Part shown: in pieces, positions 40,601-48,800 of the stretch
How the letters are laid out: each line of letters opens with the position of its first letter
How positions within the stretch are numbered: the first letter of the stretch is position 1
Assembly (NCBI GenBank): GCA_934047225.1
Contig: OW203990.1
Coordinates: 21,245,045 to 21,309,044 of the forward strand
From: Ypsolopha sequella
Taxonomy: Eukaryota > Arthropoda > Insecta > Lepidoptera > Ypsolophidae
DNA length: 64,000 bases
Direction: 5' to 3'
Program-made: the position numbers and the translations under genes
Notes under the pieces: model-generated
Database searches by the model: none
What the model was told of the DNA's origin: nothing
Seen by the model: the letters and a program-made list of their open reading frames with translations, nothing else

Positions 40601-41745
40601 TTTAGCAATTTTGTGTAACTAGACATAATTAGACATTGGGACGCTCGTGCAAGGCTATTTCGAAACTCACTTCGCTCGTTTCGGAAACAAACACTCGTGT
40701 CCTAATTTCTCACATTATGTCATAGTTGCACAAAATACTATTGCGTGTTGTAATTTTATACATGTATTAAAGCCGATTCTGAAGGCTTTAATTTTAGTTT
40801 TAGTGCTGTCAAAATTAAATTTTCTTAATTGCAAAATAGTCCTTAGGTATGAAGAATAGAAGTTAAATTACTTTAGAAAATTTCAAGTTTTGACAGCACT
40901 ATAACTAAGATTAAAGCTTTCAGAATCGGCTTTATTATTTACATAACAAAGCCGATTCTGAAGGCTTTAATATTAGTTTTAGTGCTGTCAGAACTTAATT
41001 TTTTCCAAAGTAATTTAGCTTCATTTTGCAATGAAGAAAATTTAGTTTTGACAGCACTAAAACTAAAATTAAAGCCTTCGGAATCGGCTTTATTATATAT
41101 ATTTATTTCTATATGTTATATATATTTATTTCTATATATTATATATATTTATTTCTATATATTATATGTTGACCCATATCATGCGCGTTTCGGAATTAGC
41201 CCACACAGATTTATAACCTAAAATTAATTAAATTTGTGTTTTATGTTGTATTTATTTTTTCATTTTTTTTCTGTTTGGTTTCTAGAAATATGACATAGCT
41301 AAGATAATATACGACAAGGGGTGTTTGGAAGCTGCTGAAGAATGGTTCGATCATAACTTGTTGATAGTGGCCACTTCTGCTGTATGTACTGCTTTTGCAC
41401 AAGTGAGTGTTTTTTTTTATGTCCGCATGGCTTTTTATACAAATATTTTAGTAAACATAGGTTGCTGATACATTTGTTTGTCAGCAGTAAGAATGACCTG
41501 TGGATCGGTCGCATCGCTCGCACGTCTCTTTACAGCTCCCCACTACCGCTAGTCGGATTTTTAATTAGTTGAAGTAAACTGACAGTTCGTGATGTGGGAA
41601 ATGCGCTTTTAATTCCTAACTTATCAAAACTATCTAAGTAAAGTTGTCATATGTTTATTCTTCGCTTTTTTAACAGATCCTCGGCATATGCTTCGCGCAA
41701 AATCTACGAGCGGACATATTTGCGCAAAAATCAAAATGGCACTGA
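25587..41745 (+). CDS. Tetraspanin of the TspanC8 group, complete
   Basis: Exons 25587-25676, 27464-27584, 29797-29870, 33328-33402, 33549-33647, 35723-35902, 41286-41402 and 41677-41745 join in frame to 274 residues. TM1 spans about 17-45 (CCLKYVIFGVNVLFW...GVWAW), TM2 about 62-90, TM3 about 95-118 and TM4 about 235-262. The large outer loop has eight cysteines: CCG, NCSS, EACGVPFSCC, QCGY and DKGC. Eight rather than six marks the TspanC8 group (fly Tsp3A, Tsp26A, Tsp86D; vertebrate TSPAN5, 14, 15, 17, 33). Members carry the metalloprotease ADAM10/Kuzbanian to the cell surface and so tune Notch cleavage. TM3 is followed by VFKDW and YREDPDQQNLIDWIQEDW, as in the fly proteins. The C-terminus is QNLRADIFAQKSKWH. 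A second exon 7 lies at 37638-37757. The start ATG is the first in frame. Confidence 0.95.
25677..27463 (+). other. Tetraspanin intron 1
   Basis: 1.8 kb, no gene. Holds an inverted repeat at 27015-27148, whose arms share AACTACATCAAAATAAA and GGTTGGCTGG-like words. An extra left-arm copy lies near 26690-26760. A probable foldback element plus a relic. Confidence 0.7.
27464..27584 (+). CDS. Tetraspanin exon 2
   Basis: Acceptor ATATTCCAG. Encodes FIGLIILAVGVWAWTEKDTF (end of TM1 and small loop) to the start of TM2, ending ILICVG with a split Gly. Donor GTCG/GTGAGT. Confidence 0.93.
28619..28870. mobile_element. MITE family F, copy at 28.6 kb
   Basis: About 250 bp; ends TATACAAAGTGTAACAGAAA and TTTCTGTTACACATTGTATA. 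Arms share AACTTTTACTATGGA and its inverse; the centre is CGCCGCTCGGCCGAAATGTA. Confidence 0.9.
28912..29449. mobile_element. 540 bp foldback element
   Basis: The left arm has TAACTTTTGGAGCATTTTAC and the right arm AATGCTCCAAAAGTTAGG. The next stretches also pair (CTGCATTCATAG with TTTGTGAATGCAG; CTTACTGATAAGGAA with TTCTTTGTCAGTAAG). The minus strand has an 81-residue open frame (29168-29413) with no family that I recognise. Confidence 0.7.
29797..29870 (+). CDS. Tetraspanin exon 3
   Basis: Acceptor TTACTTTTCAG. Encodes GTITFIIGFTGCVGALREN, with the GCxGALREN motif after TM2 that is a tetraspanin hallmark. Donor TTGC/GTGAGT. Confidence 0.95.
30322..30590. mobile_element. Foldback MITE family A, copy 2
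   Basis: 269 bp, nearly the same sequence as 19227-19496, with the same self-complementary arms. Its right end touches the 5' end of the Helitron at 30592. Confidence 0.92.
30592..32076 (+). mobile_element. Non-autonomous Helitron, both ends present
   Basis: 1485 bp. The 5' end is TCTATATATATAAAAAGAGA preceded by A. The 3' end is a CGCGG/CCGCG stem around GCGAAG, then GCAAAAGCTAG followed by T. The TC start, CTAG end, hairpin about 10 bases from the end and A/T insertion site are all Helitron rules. Inside are three spaced copies of TATCTCCCAAACGGCT-like units, a (TCTA)n run at 31262-31330 and GGACAGACAGACAG. No Rep or helicase coding is seen, so it must be mobilised in trans. Confidence 0.82.
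31262..31330. repeat. (TCTA)n microsatellite in the Helitron
   Basis: TATCTATCTATCTATCTATC with a few breaks (TGTC, ATATC). Confidence 0.9.
32380..33095 (+). repeat. Interspersed repeat family Q, + copy
   Basis: Shares in order AGAATATAGGCTTCATTTCA, GTTAGAAGTTACA, GAGACGTCACGAATGA and GGCACTTCCAG with the inverted copy at 50742-51690. Non-coding. It may be the 3' part of a LINE or another large element. Confidence 0.7.
33328..33402 (+). CDS. Tetraspanin exon 4 (TM3)
   Basis: Acceptor TTCTTTCAG after a long T tract. Encodes YAVFLALLLLAEMTVGILGF and VFKDW, i.e. TM3 and its exit. Donor TGG/GTAAGA, phase 0. Confidence 0.95.
33549..33647 (+). CDS. Tetraspanin exon 5
   Basis: Acceptor TGGTTTCAG after a 146 bp intron. 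Encodes the first helix region of the large loop (HYREDPDQQNLIDWIQEDW). Donor TGG/GTGATT, phase 0. Confidence 0.95.
33951..34210. mobile_element. Foldback MITE family C, intact copy
   Basis: Ends TACAGGGTGTTAAGTGAAGT and TTCATATTAACACCCTGTAT, 260 bp. Shares ATCAGCTGTTCCATAGAAAA with the interrupted copy at 20151-20829. Confidence 0.88.
34668..35034. mobile_element. Long-arm hairpin element
   Basis: Arms of about 165 bp: CTTAAGAGCGGTTTCGCAGC on the left, GGCTGCGAAATCGCTCTTAA on the right. The innermost part of the arms, AACCAATGGAAACTTTGCGA and its inverse, is almost exact. The loop is about 40 T-rich bases. Non-coding; a transcript would form a long hairpin. Confidence 0.9.
35230..35722 (+). 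repeat. Tandem array of the exon 6 splice-acceptor region
   Basis: About six units of 86-90 bp. Each contains a TTGAATATTTTCTTGTTAAA tract and TTTTCCAG/CTGCAAT. CAG junctions lie at about 35283, 35455, 35545 and 35635, with a degenerate one near 35368; the last unit is the true acceptor of exon 6 at 35722. So the branch region, pyrimidine tract, AG and first exon bases have been copied in series. Use of an upstream unit would read into a TAA within 20 codons. Confidence 0.9.
35723..35902 (+). CDS. Tetraspanin exon 6 (cysteine-rich loop)
   Basis: Acceptor ATATTCCAG. Encodes LQCCGVEGPRDWDRNAYFNC, then GSREACGVPFSCC and NKQCGYDVRKTNF, holding seven of the eight loop cysteines including CCG. Donor TTTT/GTGAGT, phase 0. 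Confidence 0.97.
36631..37108. repeat. 475 bp repeat family P, copy 1
   Basis: Runs from AAGGCGAATGGATACGCCAA to TTTAGCGTGGTCATAC. The second copy at 57972-58435 sits inside a LINE coding region and shares almost every block, e.g. AGACCTACTCCTCCC and GGAGACGCAGTGGTTGTCGT. Non-coding. Confidence 0.88.
37638..37757 (+). CDS. Candidate alternative exon 7a of the tetraspanin
   Basis: Phase-0 open segment encoding HVIHERGCLRAGEEWVESHL and VPVAAAAVATMLLK. With the acceptor after CGCAGCAG (start 37641) it has 39 codons, exactly the length of exon 7 at 41286-41402. The two align without gaps: GC(L), EEW, HN/SH, VA, with the eighth loop Cys conserved. It matches the fly TspanC8 consensus (IHERGCL...GEEW) better than exon 7b does. 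The donor AAG/GTTCAA is weak and the pyrimidine tract is poor, so it may be regulated or decaying. Base use is far more GC-rich than in the other exons. Confidence 0.7.
38060..38190 (-). repeat. LINE 3' tail fragment
   Basis: CAATATTCTTTATTGCACAC and GCGATCTCTTCGAGACAACC on the + strand are the reversed end pattern of a LINE; a relative lies at 8750-8870. Confidence 0.5.
38312..38580. mobile_element. MITE family F, copy at 38.3 kb
   Basis: Full copy: TATACAACGTGTAACAGAAA to TTACACCTTGTAT, with the arms GTAACCATATTTGAAGAGCT and its inverse. Confidence 0.92.
38600..38868 (-). pseudogene. LINE protein C-terminal fragment, frameshifted
   Basis: The minus strand reads DRFVFLHTKNSLNLRSSVDL, then after an internal loss RRAPSLQSFKSLVKQHYLSL and stop, the usual end of a Jockey/CR1-like ORF2. 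Two frames are needed. Confidence 0.55.
38869..39572. repeat. Repeat family N, copy 2, partly duplicated
   Basis: A full unit (38869 to about 39245) is followed by a second unit lacking its first 60 bases (about 39246-39572). The junction lies in the palindrome GCTACGCTCGTGTTTTAAAT, which suggests that the palindrome mediated the duplication. Confidence 0.8.
39585..39715. repeat. Short palindromic element
   Basis: GAGTGCGGAA...TGTCATTGCAAAGAGTTCCGAC pairs with GTCGGAACAAGTTGCAATGA and GTTCCGCAC. About 130 bp. Confidence 0.7.
39783..39920 (-). pseudogene. Possible Crypton-type tyrosine recombinase N-terminus
   Basis: The minus strand encodes MSNFDDILFELTPPELSIIA, then KSKSRYISTYDEFIAWIIS and stop. 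The pattern (leading acidic helix, then KSxxRYxxxYxxFxxW) resembles the start of Crypton/KIAA1958-like recombinases, by memory only. It sits directly beside the palindrome at 39585-39715. Confidence 0.3.
40769..41093. mobile_element. Two family G MITEs in tandem
   Basis: Copies at 40769-40933 and 40948-41093. Each runs from AAAGCCGATTCTGAAGGCTT to its inverse GAATCGGCTTTA, with subterminal TTAGTGCTGTCA inverted. Separated by 14 bases. Confidence 0.92.
41086..41167. repeat. 23 bp tandem repeat
   Basis: Three and a half units of TATATATATTTATTTCTATA, placed directly at the end of the second G MITE. Confidence 0.85.
41286..41402 (+). CDS. Tetraspanin exon 7b (end of loop, start of TM4)
   Basis: Acceptor TGGTTTCTAG. 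Encodes KYDIAKIIYDKGCLEAAEEW, then FDHNLLIVATSAVCTAFAQ. Donor CAA/GTGAGT is strong, phase 0. Confidence 0.95.
41677..41745 (+). CDS. Tetraspanin exon 8 (C-terminus)
   Basis: Acceptor TTTTTTAACAG. Encodes ILGICFAQNLRADIFAQKSK and WH, stop TGA 41743-41745. This tail is highly conserved in TspanC8 proteins. Confidence 0.96.
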   Translation: MLGICFAQNLRADIFAQKSKWH

Positions 41746-41829
41746 CAATCAGCCTCTCCTGCGGCCGTGTGACGTCATCGCCGTCACGCCGACAGCGACC
41801 CTTACCGCGCGCTCTACTCGGTCACGTGA

Positions 41830-42339
41830 CCTCGCGTGATCCCACTTCTGATACCGACATTCGCAAAAACACTGCAAATCACACCTTTGATTGACATTCC
41901 GGAATCACTACCACAAGCTCAAATCCATCCAAACGCAGCTCCAGTAATGCCACCGCCTTGGTCCGAATCGGACCGCATTTCTCGTGATGACGTCATTCAA
42001 TCAATCCGTATACACCCAGACGCTTCGCCAGTTGCACCACCTCCATCAAAGGAAATCTGCACTCGGAATGATGATGTCATACGTATTAATTCAAGCAGTT
42101 ACCCTTGCACCCACCTTTTGCCAAATTCTGATTTTCAAGTGGTACCGTCGTCCGACTCTTCATTGACTCCACGTACTTCGATAAATACACGTATTCATCC
42201 AGATGCAGCGCCTGTAGTGCCACCTCCTTGGTCCGATGGGTCCTTGGTTATTGAAACTTCTTGCGTTCACTCTTCGCCTATTCTTGGCAATTTTCAGCCG
42301 ACGCACGCTTCGCGTTGTGGACATTACCACCATTACTAA
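41830..42339 (+). other. Proline-rich repeat ORF downstream of the tetraspanin stop
   Basis: Open for about 170 codons in the same frame as exon 8 after three TGAs (41743, 41770, 41827). It carries three diverged copies of a motif: IHPNAAPVMPPPW, IHPDASPVAPPPS and IHPDAAPVVPPPW, plus two DDVI stretches. Between the first and third copies 5 of 7 base differences are silent third positions, as if the peptide was kept. No phase-0 splice acceptor is seen that would skip the stops. It may be 3' UTR, a relic coding exon or an alternative tail. Function unknown. Confidence 0.4.
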
Positions 42340-42569
42340 AACGGCGCGTTCCGAAATCACAGTCCGCACTGTAAGCGCTACAATTTGTTTTTTCCATTTC
42401 GTTCCAACGACGAACATTCTTTTGTTTATCTATTTGTAGACAGGTGTAAGCCCTATTGAAAATTACCAACTTTTCGAACTACTGTCGCAGTTATTCATTA
42501 CGGGCCGGGTATGTGTTGTCGTCAATATACTTCGCTTGTTACTGCAATTTCGGAATGCAGCTAAAGTAA

Positions 42570-42935
42570 CTTAAGGTGTTTGGTCCAAGGTAGTTTTTAT
42601 AAAAAAAACTTGTGAGAACCAATAACGACGACAGAAGTATTATTATTTAATTCTGTTACCTTTTGCTCACGTTCCATCAAATTTACTTTCTTAAAAACAA
42701 AATGTTTTAACAGTCTAATTCTGCAATTTAAAACTTTCATACATTAGATTACAAAAGTTTTAAATAACAAAATTAGATTCTAAAAAGGTTTGTTTGTAAA
42801 AAAACTGATTATGCGCGGGTGTAAAGTTGATGGAACGTGTGGAAAAAGGTAACAGAATTAAATAATAATACTTCTGTCGTCGTTATTGGTTCCCACAAGT
42901 TTGTATGAAGATTGCCTTGGACCATACACCTTAAG
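42570..42935. mobile_element. Foldback element J
   Basis: Ends CTTAAGGTGTTTGGTCCAAG and CTTGGACCATACACCTTAAG. Arms continue with AACCAATAACGACGACAGAA and its inverse for about 100 bp. Confidence 0.92.
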
Positions 42936-43100
42936 TCAGTATTGGTTGGTCTAAGTCTACATGGTCCTTTAATCGAATTACGTCCTAAAATAAATTTCCT
43001 CAAGTCTCCATGTAGCGATTACCTACTAATACTTTAAATCAAACTCCCTTTTTGGTTCTAGTTGTAAAACTTTCACTTACTAAGCAATTCTTCACATCTA

Positions 43101-43607
43101 CACCGCGTTCCGCATGACGATAATAGTGCCAACACTACCATCAAACTTCTCACGCCCATCAAGTCATTCCGAATGGACAATGGCGTCCATCACTGATCAA
43201 ACTTATGATCCATTCGGAACGCATTTGAACGTGACATGGACGTTGAAACTTGAAAGCGACAGAATTTGTAGGAATTTGTTTTACGTTACGTGAAAGGTAC
43301 ACTACTTTATTAGGTCCAAGAAGTGATTTCCTCTAACTTCAATCTTTGAATCATAGTTTAATAATAAACTCTTATGCTCCGAATAAATTATTTTTAAAAT
43401 TGCCGCCAGCCGACTGTCACTTTTCATAGATTGCTCACAGTGCAAACGCTCTAAAGCATGGACGATGATAGCAAAACATGGCGTCGTTCATGATGTCATC
43501 TATGACGTTATAGCGGCCATTGTAGGGCTATCGTAATCGCGCTAACACTGACTCGGAATGGCCGTTGACGCGATAAAATCGATTATGTCGTCATTCGGAA
43601 CGCGGTG
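43101..43607. mobile_element. Foldback element K
   Basis: 507 bp with ends CACCGCGTTCCGCATGACG and GTCATTCGGAACGCGGTG. Further internal CATTCCGAATG/CATTCGGAACG words are scattered inside. Non-coding. Confidence 0.8.
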
Positions 43608-44779
43608 CTAATCTTCAAATATGCCAACAAAAATACTTACAAATGCCAATGTTCTTAATGTGCTCTAATAATGTGTTCAAATTATTGGCATCGATAGCCT
43701 TAGCTAGAGCTGTGAAGATGATTAAATATTGTTAAATAATTTACGATGATTTGGGCTCAACCTTAATGGTTGAGATTTTAAAGATTAGATATAATACGAT
43801 GTTCCTGGTGAAAAAAAAAAATTTTTTTTTCATTGCAATAGACTTCTTTGATACCATTTCGTGTTAATACAATATACTACATTTATAATCGGATAACTAA
43901 ATTCAATATTGCTTTATGTAAAGTGAACAGTTAAAAGAGCGCTTTAGTGGGAATGACTAGCTTGCAAAATAAATCATGATGCGCAAATTGCAAAACGTGC
44001 CTAAAAGGCTTATTTTTAAATACACAACCCTAAAAATATAAAACTTTGCGCCCGGGTCGCGTTTGTATGCCGCAGGAGAATAATGGCTGACAATATATTT
44101 AAGTTTTATTGTAATTTACCTATATTTAAATGATATATGATATACAATACATAGATGTAAGTTAACATAGTGACTAGGGAATACTCATTTAGTAAGAACA
44201 CAGTTGTTCCATTGTTAGAAAGTGCTTTATATTGTATTTAAAATGTATGCTTAATTACTGTATGGCGTAATGTAAATCTCAAAGCGTAACAAAAAAAGTA
44301 TTATATTTATTGTAGAAATTGGATTTTAATGAAGTAACTGAATTTGTTTTAGAATTGTGATAGAACCGTTGTGAAATCTCAATGTTGTTTTCTAATTATG
44401 CACAAATTTTATAATTTTATTAAAGTTGACTGTAGTGTAAGAAACTTTTACTTTTGAGATTGCTTAGGACCCAAGATTTTTACAATATCATAATTATGGT
44501 ATATAAGACGAAAACAACATTAACCCTCAATCGTCTCGATTCGGTGTATTCGGTGCCACTGCTACCAAACGTATTTTTTGTTTGTGTGTGTGATTGTTCC
44601 CACTACATATCGAATGATCTCACAATCCCCATCGAATATAATCGATACAGTCAATTTACTAATGACACTGCAGATAATTGTGTCGATTCGGTGTCGCACA
44701 TCTTAACTTATTTGACAAGACTAAACTTAATTTAAGCATGCTGTCCTTAATTTATACTGTAAGGTGTGACTCCTTGCTG

Positions 44780-45069
44780 GAACTTCATTCTAATAATAAT
44801 AACAGTCTTCGTGTACGAGTTCCACTATTTTATTTACTTAATTATTGCGACTAGTTTCGTCGATTTGACATCGTCGGGCTAATTGGAATAGGTAAGCAGT
44901 AAAAGGATAGCTAATTATACTATAGTTATAATATTTAGCTATCCTTTTACTGTTTACCTATTCCAATTAGCCCGACGATGTCAAATAGACGAAACTAGTC
45001 GCAATAATTAAGTAAATAAAATAGTGGAACTCGTACAAGAAGACTTTTATTATTATTAGAATGAAGTTC
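44780..45069. mobile_element. Inner palindrome L2
   Basis: Arms of over 130 bp, from GAACTTCATTCTAATAATAA to its inverse, meeting at TATACTATAGTTATA. Nearly exact, e.g. TTGACATCGTCGGGCTAATT and inverse. Confidence 0.92.
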
Positions 45070-45091
45070 TAATTTAGATAGAAGATTATTA

Positions 45092-45359
45092 TTTTTCGAT
45101 AAAGAAAGAATAAGACAGGACGCTAAAAATAAGGTTAGTCCTGTCAAATAAGTTAAGTCGTGTCACGCCGAATCGACATTTGTATCGTTAAAACATCTGT
45201 CGCAGTCCACATCGTGGCTCGGATCCATATTAAAGATTATCGAAGCTCTCTTGTCTGTCCGTGTGTCAATGGTGTCGATTCGGTGTAACACGACTTAATT
45301 TATTTGACGGGACTAACCTTATTTTAAGCGTCCTATCTTTTTCTTTCTTTATCGAAAAG
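45092..45359. mobile_element. Inner palindrome L3, related to the outer arms
   Basis: Arms run from TTTTCGATAAAGAAAGAATA to its inverse and contain GTCAAATAAGTTAAG and CCGAATCGACA, as the outer arms do. So it is a second copy of the same family inserted in the first. Confidence 0.88.
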
Positions 45360-45549
45360 ACAAGGACAGAACGCTTAATTTAAGTTTAGTCTTGTCAAAT
45401 AAGTTAAGATGTGCGACACCGAATCGACACCATTATCTGCAGTATCATTAGTAAATTGACTGTATCGATTATATTCGATGGGGATTGTGGGATCATTCGA
45501 TATGTAGTGGGAACAATCACACACACAAACAAAAAATACGTTTGGTAGC

Positions 45550-45789
45550 AGTGGCGTGCACAGAACTTTTTGCTGGAAATGCAAGCAATTGGTCAAGAAT
45601 AACAATAAATTAAATATCACTTTGAAAAAAAAAATTGTATGACGCCAGGGTAGCCAATGTCTAACCTAGAGTGAAAATTTCCAATAAAAACTTTTTTGTT
45701 CAAAGTGATATTTAAATTTTTTCACATTTTTTTTTGTTATTCTTGACCAATTGCTTGCTTTTCCAGCAAAAAGTTCTGTGCACGCCACT
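45550..45789. mobile_element. Foldback element M beside L
   Basis: Ends AGTGGCGTGCACAGAACTTT and AAAGTTCTGTGCACGCCACT, 240 bp. It overlaps the last bases of L's right arm. Confidence 0.9.
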
Positions 45790-45921
45790 TTGGTTATTAT
45801 GACTTTTTTATTTTAATTGGTTTGTATTTAATCAAGAAGCTCATAACCGCACTGGAGCGAACTTCCTATAACAAGGAGCCGCCAAAAAAATTTACCTTTA
45901 ACATTATATATATGATAGTAC

Positions 45922-46305
45922 ATAATAGTAGTTTATGCTACAAGGGCGAAAAGGAATAAATTACGAGGAAGATTTAAAACACGAGCGTAGCGAGTGTTGT
46001 AAACGTAACCGAGTAATTTATTGCTCTTACGCCCGTGTATCATACTACGTTTTTCAATGCATAGTGTGAGGAAATAAAACAAATATAATCTTGTGAACTT
46101 TAAATTATGATTGGCTCAAAGAACTGTATCCAGAGCCGTTAAACAGTGGAAAAATATGTGGTACACATGAAAGGCTGCAGGTTAGCCAACCATTGTAAAT
46201 AAATAAAAATAAATAATAATAATAAAGCCCTAGGGCAAAATAATTGACTTTCTGATCGGTTTTGATGCATAAATAGTGGGCCTTTACGAGCACTTGCATT
46301 GAAAA
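45922..46305. repeat. Repeat family N, copy 3
   Basis: ATAATAGTAGTTTATGCTAC to CACTTGCATTGAAAA, with the same internal palindrome as copy 1 and small deletions. Confidence 0.85.
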
Positions 46306-46975
46306 GGTTATTTTAATTTAGTGTGCGGATTTCTGTAGAGGTTCGCACTCCGGTCTGGTTTTAAACTTCTTGTATGTAATGTATAATGGCACAGAATAAG
46401 CAAAAATAGTTTTATTGTATTAAATAATTAAGTTAACACCTGTATTACTTTAATTTCTTATAATCTAGATGACATTCCGATTTATTATTATTATTATAAT
46501 TAATTATGTATTATTTCACATTTTGTGTATCCCTAATTCCTAGGAATCTCAATGACTGCATGATGTATGAGTATTATCTACTATGACTGAAAGATTACAA
46601 ATAACAATAAAATTATTTATTTATGATTAATGTGTACCTACATATAGGTCAAATATTGCATTGCCTTACAAAACTTATATTGCCTAGCCTTGCTAAGTAT
46701 ATGGCCATTAAAATTATAGCGAGATTGTTATACTTTCAACCCGTGTATGTAACCGCCGCGCCGCCATATACGGCTAGTGGTAGAAAGTAACTTCACATTG
46801 TTCTAAGTGTTCTAACCACATGAAATACTTAATGTTCCCAATGATATTGTATAATTCTAATGTTCCTTATTGAGATAAAGTATTGCCAGTGCAAAAATAT
46901 TTACTTAAATGCGCACTGCCGTACAGTATAATGAAATTGTATTAATTAAGGTGTTTTTTTGGTTCGAATGTTACA
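46306..46975. other. No recognised feature
   Basis: AT-rich, with a TTATTATTATTAT run near 46483. Nothing else seen. Confidence 0.5.
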
Positions 46976-46977
46976 CT

Positions 46978-47515
46978 TTAGTTCCACTTTTTACTGCCAA
47001 CCAAGACATTTTTTTTTGTGAACGAAAAAACGTAGAAGTCTAAATTAGAGTTGAAAATGACCTCGGGATGAAGACAAGTGTGGTGAACACAATCTTGTAT
47101 GGCAAAGGCTCCAATAGCATTCACTGTGTCTTTGAGTCGGCCAGTCACGGATGGCCTAGTGTCGTATGACAACAGTACGAACCAATCATGAGCCTTTTGC
47201 CTTTTTCCGGCTCTGATGCCATTTTCGAATGACACTGTTAGAAATGCGTGTTCTATGTTTTTTCATTCGCCGGTTAGGGTGTCATCATTGTACAGCGAAT
47301 GGTTGTATATCTTACCTCCATCCGATGCCTCTAGCACAACCCGTAGGTCTAATGAGACATCTTTTGAAACACCACGCAAACTTATTTACGTTTGAACACT
47401 GTAAAATTCCTGCGGAACAACTTATAAGAGGAACATAAGTCAAAACAGCAAACAATGTTTTTTTGTTAGTTTTTGACTTTTCACGGCTCTTTTTTTTTCG
47501 TGGTTTTGGTGGCAT
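46978..47515 (-). pseudogene. Unrecognised broken coding region
   Basis: The minus strand begins MPPKPRKKKSREKSKTNKKT at 47515. After a frame change a long segment reads LEASDGGKIYNHSLYNDDTL, has one stop (about 47263), then HAFLTVSFENGIRAGKRQKA and VTGRLKDTVNAIGAFAIQDC down to the stop at 46978. The composition looks coding (few stops, normal residue mix, basic N-terminus). I do not recognise the family. The break points suggest a dead gene or part of a mobile element. Confidence 0.4.
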
Positions 47516-48800
47516 TGGCAGGGAATTGTCGTGTTATTTTAAGTAACCACGCAAACCAATTTGGGCCTGAGAACGCGTGTTAAAATGAAAAATTTAATGA
47601 AATAATTGTCAAAAATGCGAACATTGCTTGCGTGATGTGTTGAAAAATGCTGCTGTTTTATAAGTAGATACTTCAGGAGAGGTGTAACCAAGTTTTTGCC
47701 AAGTTTTTGATTTACGCGGTACTAATTGAATCTGTTATTGCAATAGCGACATATTTGTTTATCCAAAGGTTTTATTTAAAAGGTATAAATTATTCATTTA
47801 AAATGTTTCATTTTTGAACGTTAATCAGAGTAAATGAAAAAAAAAAATGTTCCATAATCTTTTTGATAATAAAATTATTAATGGTTGGAGCAAAAGTACA
47901 TAATACTTAATTAAATTGAAACCATTGGTATTATAACGGTGCCCGTCGCGAACACTAGATTTGTTTAAAAAGTAAGTAATAAATATTATGATAGATGTTG
48001 TATAGATGTTTTTGTATTATTGTGTATCACATAGAACTATTTGAGTAAGTTGTATTTTATTCAAGAAGTCTTTTATATTGAAAATAAATGGAATAGAAAT
48101 CATAAAGCGTTTATTTTTCCGTGCGAGTGATTATACACATGATTACGAGCAGTTTACCTTGTCTATGGTATCCGACAAGCTTCAAAGCTGTGTATAGCCT
48201 CCCAATGTGAATGGAATCCTTATTAAGTGAAAGAGATAGCCAGCATGCTGATGTTTGCTATCATCTTAATCCCTTGAGCAGTTAATTATGGAGTTGCTGA
48301 ACGTTTCGTGAGCTAATGTAATACGAAATGTCAATTCACAGGTTTTTAATCCAAAACATTTTTCTTCAATGAGTCAGCACAAATTTAGCTACTGAGTTGA
48401 AAAAATAATTGTCTATTACAGGACATTCATAAATGTTATTCTAACCATAAATTTTCGTTGAAATGGTTTTGGATATATGACGACGCCGTAGGATGTCATA
48501 AAATTAAATAGCGTTTTCGCGAAAAACCAGATTATGGCGTAAGCGCCGACCCATTACGCGATAATACGAAATCATTTCGCGTTCTCACGAAAAAGCAGAT
48601 AAAATCTCATTTTCACGAAAAAGCAAGATTAAAACGATTACGAGTCTTTCAACAATAAGTCAAAGATAGATGTGACGACGAGCGAAGTGGAGTAAGCCAG
48701 TGAGGATGAGCGTGTTAGGTTTACATGTAAGTAAGTAAATAGATATTTACTACTAACTACATACAGTCATTTCTTATTTTAACACGAATCTTTGCTAATT
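47516..48800. other. No recognised gene
   Basis: Includes three spaced TTTTCACGAAAAAGCA-like words at about 48515-48630 and otherwise plain AT-rich sequence. Confidence 0.5.

Larger units (their letters stand above)
35903..41285 (+). other. Tetraspanin intron 6 with the alternative exon
   Basis: 5.4 kb. Contains an inverted pair (about 36453-36480 and 37263-37290, CAAGCAAACTGGTGAGATGC and its inverse) flanking repeat P. It also holds a GC-rich block at 37330-37760 with exon 7a, MITE F, a LINE fragment, family N, a Crypton-like piece and two family G MITEs. Confidence 0.75.
42340..44552. other. Downstream of tetraspanin, MITE-rich, no gene
   Basis: Contains foldback elements J and K. AATAAA-like signals at about 43382 and 43968 could serve a long tetraspanin 3' UTR, but nothing decides between them. 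Confidence 0.5.
44553..45555. mobile_element. Compound foldback L, outer arms
   Basis: Outer arms of about 200 bp (44553-44752 and 45364-45555) are inverted copies: TGCCACTGCTACCAAACGTA on the left, its inverse on the right. Both arms give the same peptide frame (LPNVFFVCVCDCSHYISND), which is a by-product. Between the arms lie two further palindromes. Confidence 0.9.

Noticed and set aside
41286..41402. Exons 7a and 7b used together
   Set aside because: Both in one mRNA would duplicate the loop end and TM4 start, breaking the four-helix plan.
44454..45620. Two similar small ORFs with LPNVFFVCVCDCSHY on opposite strands
   Set aside because: They are the same inverted-repeat arm read twice; no sign of coding beyond the repeat.
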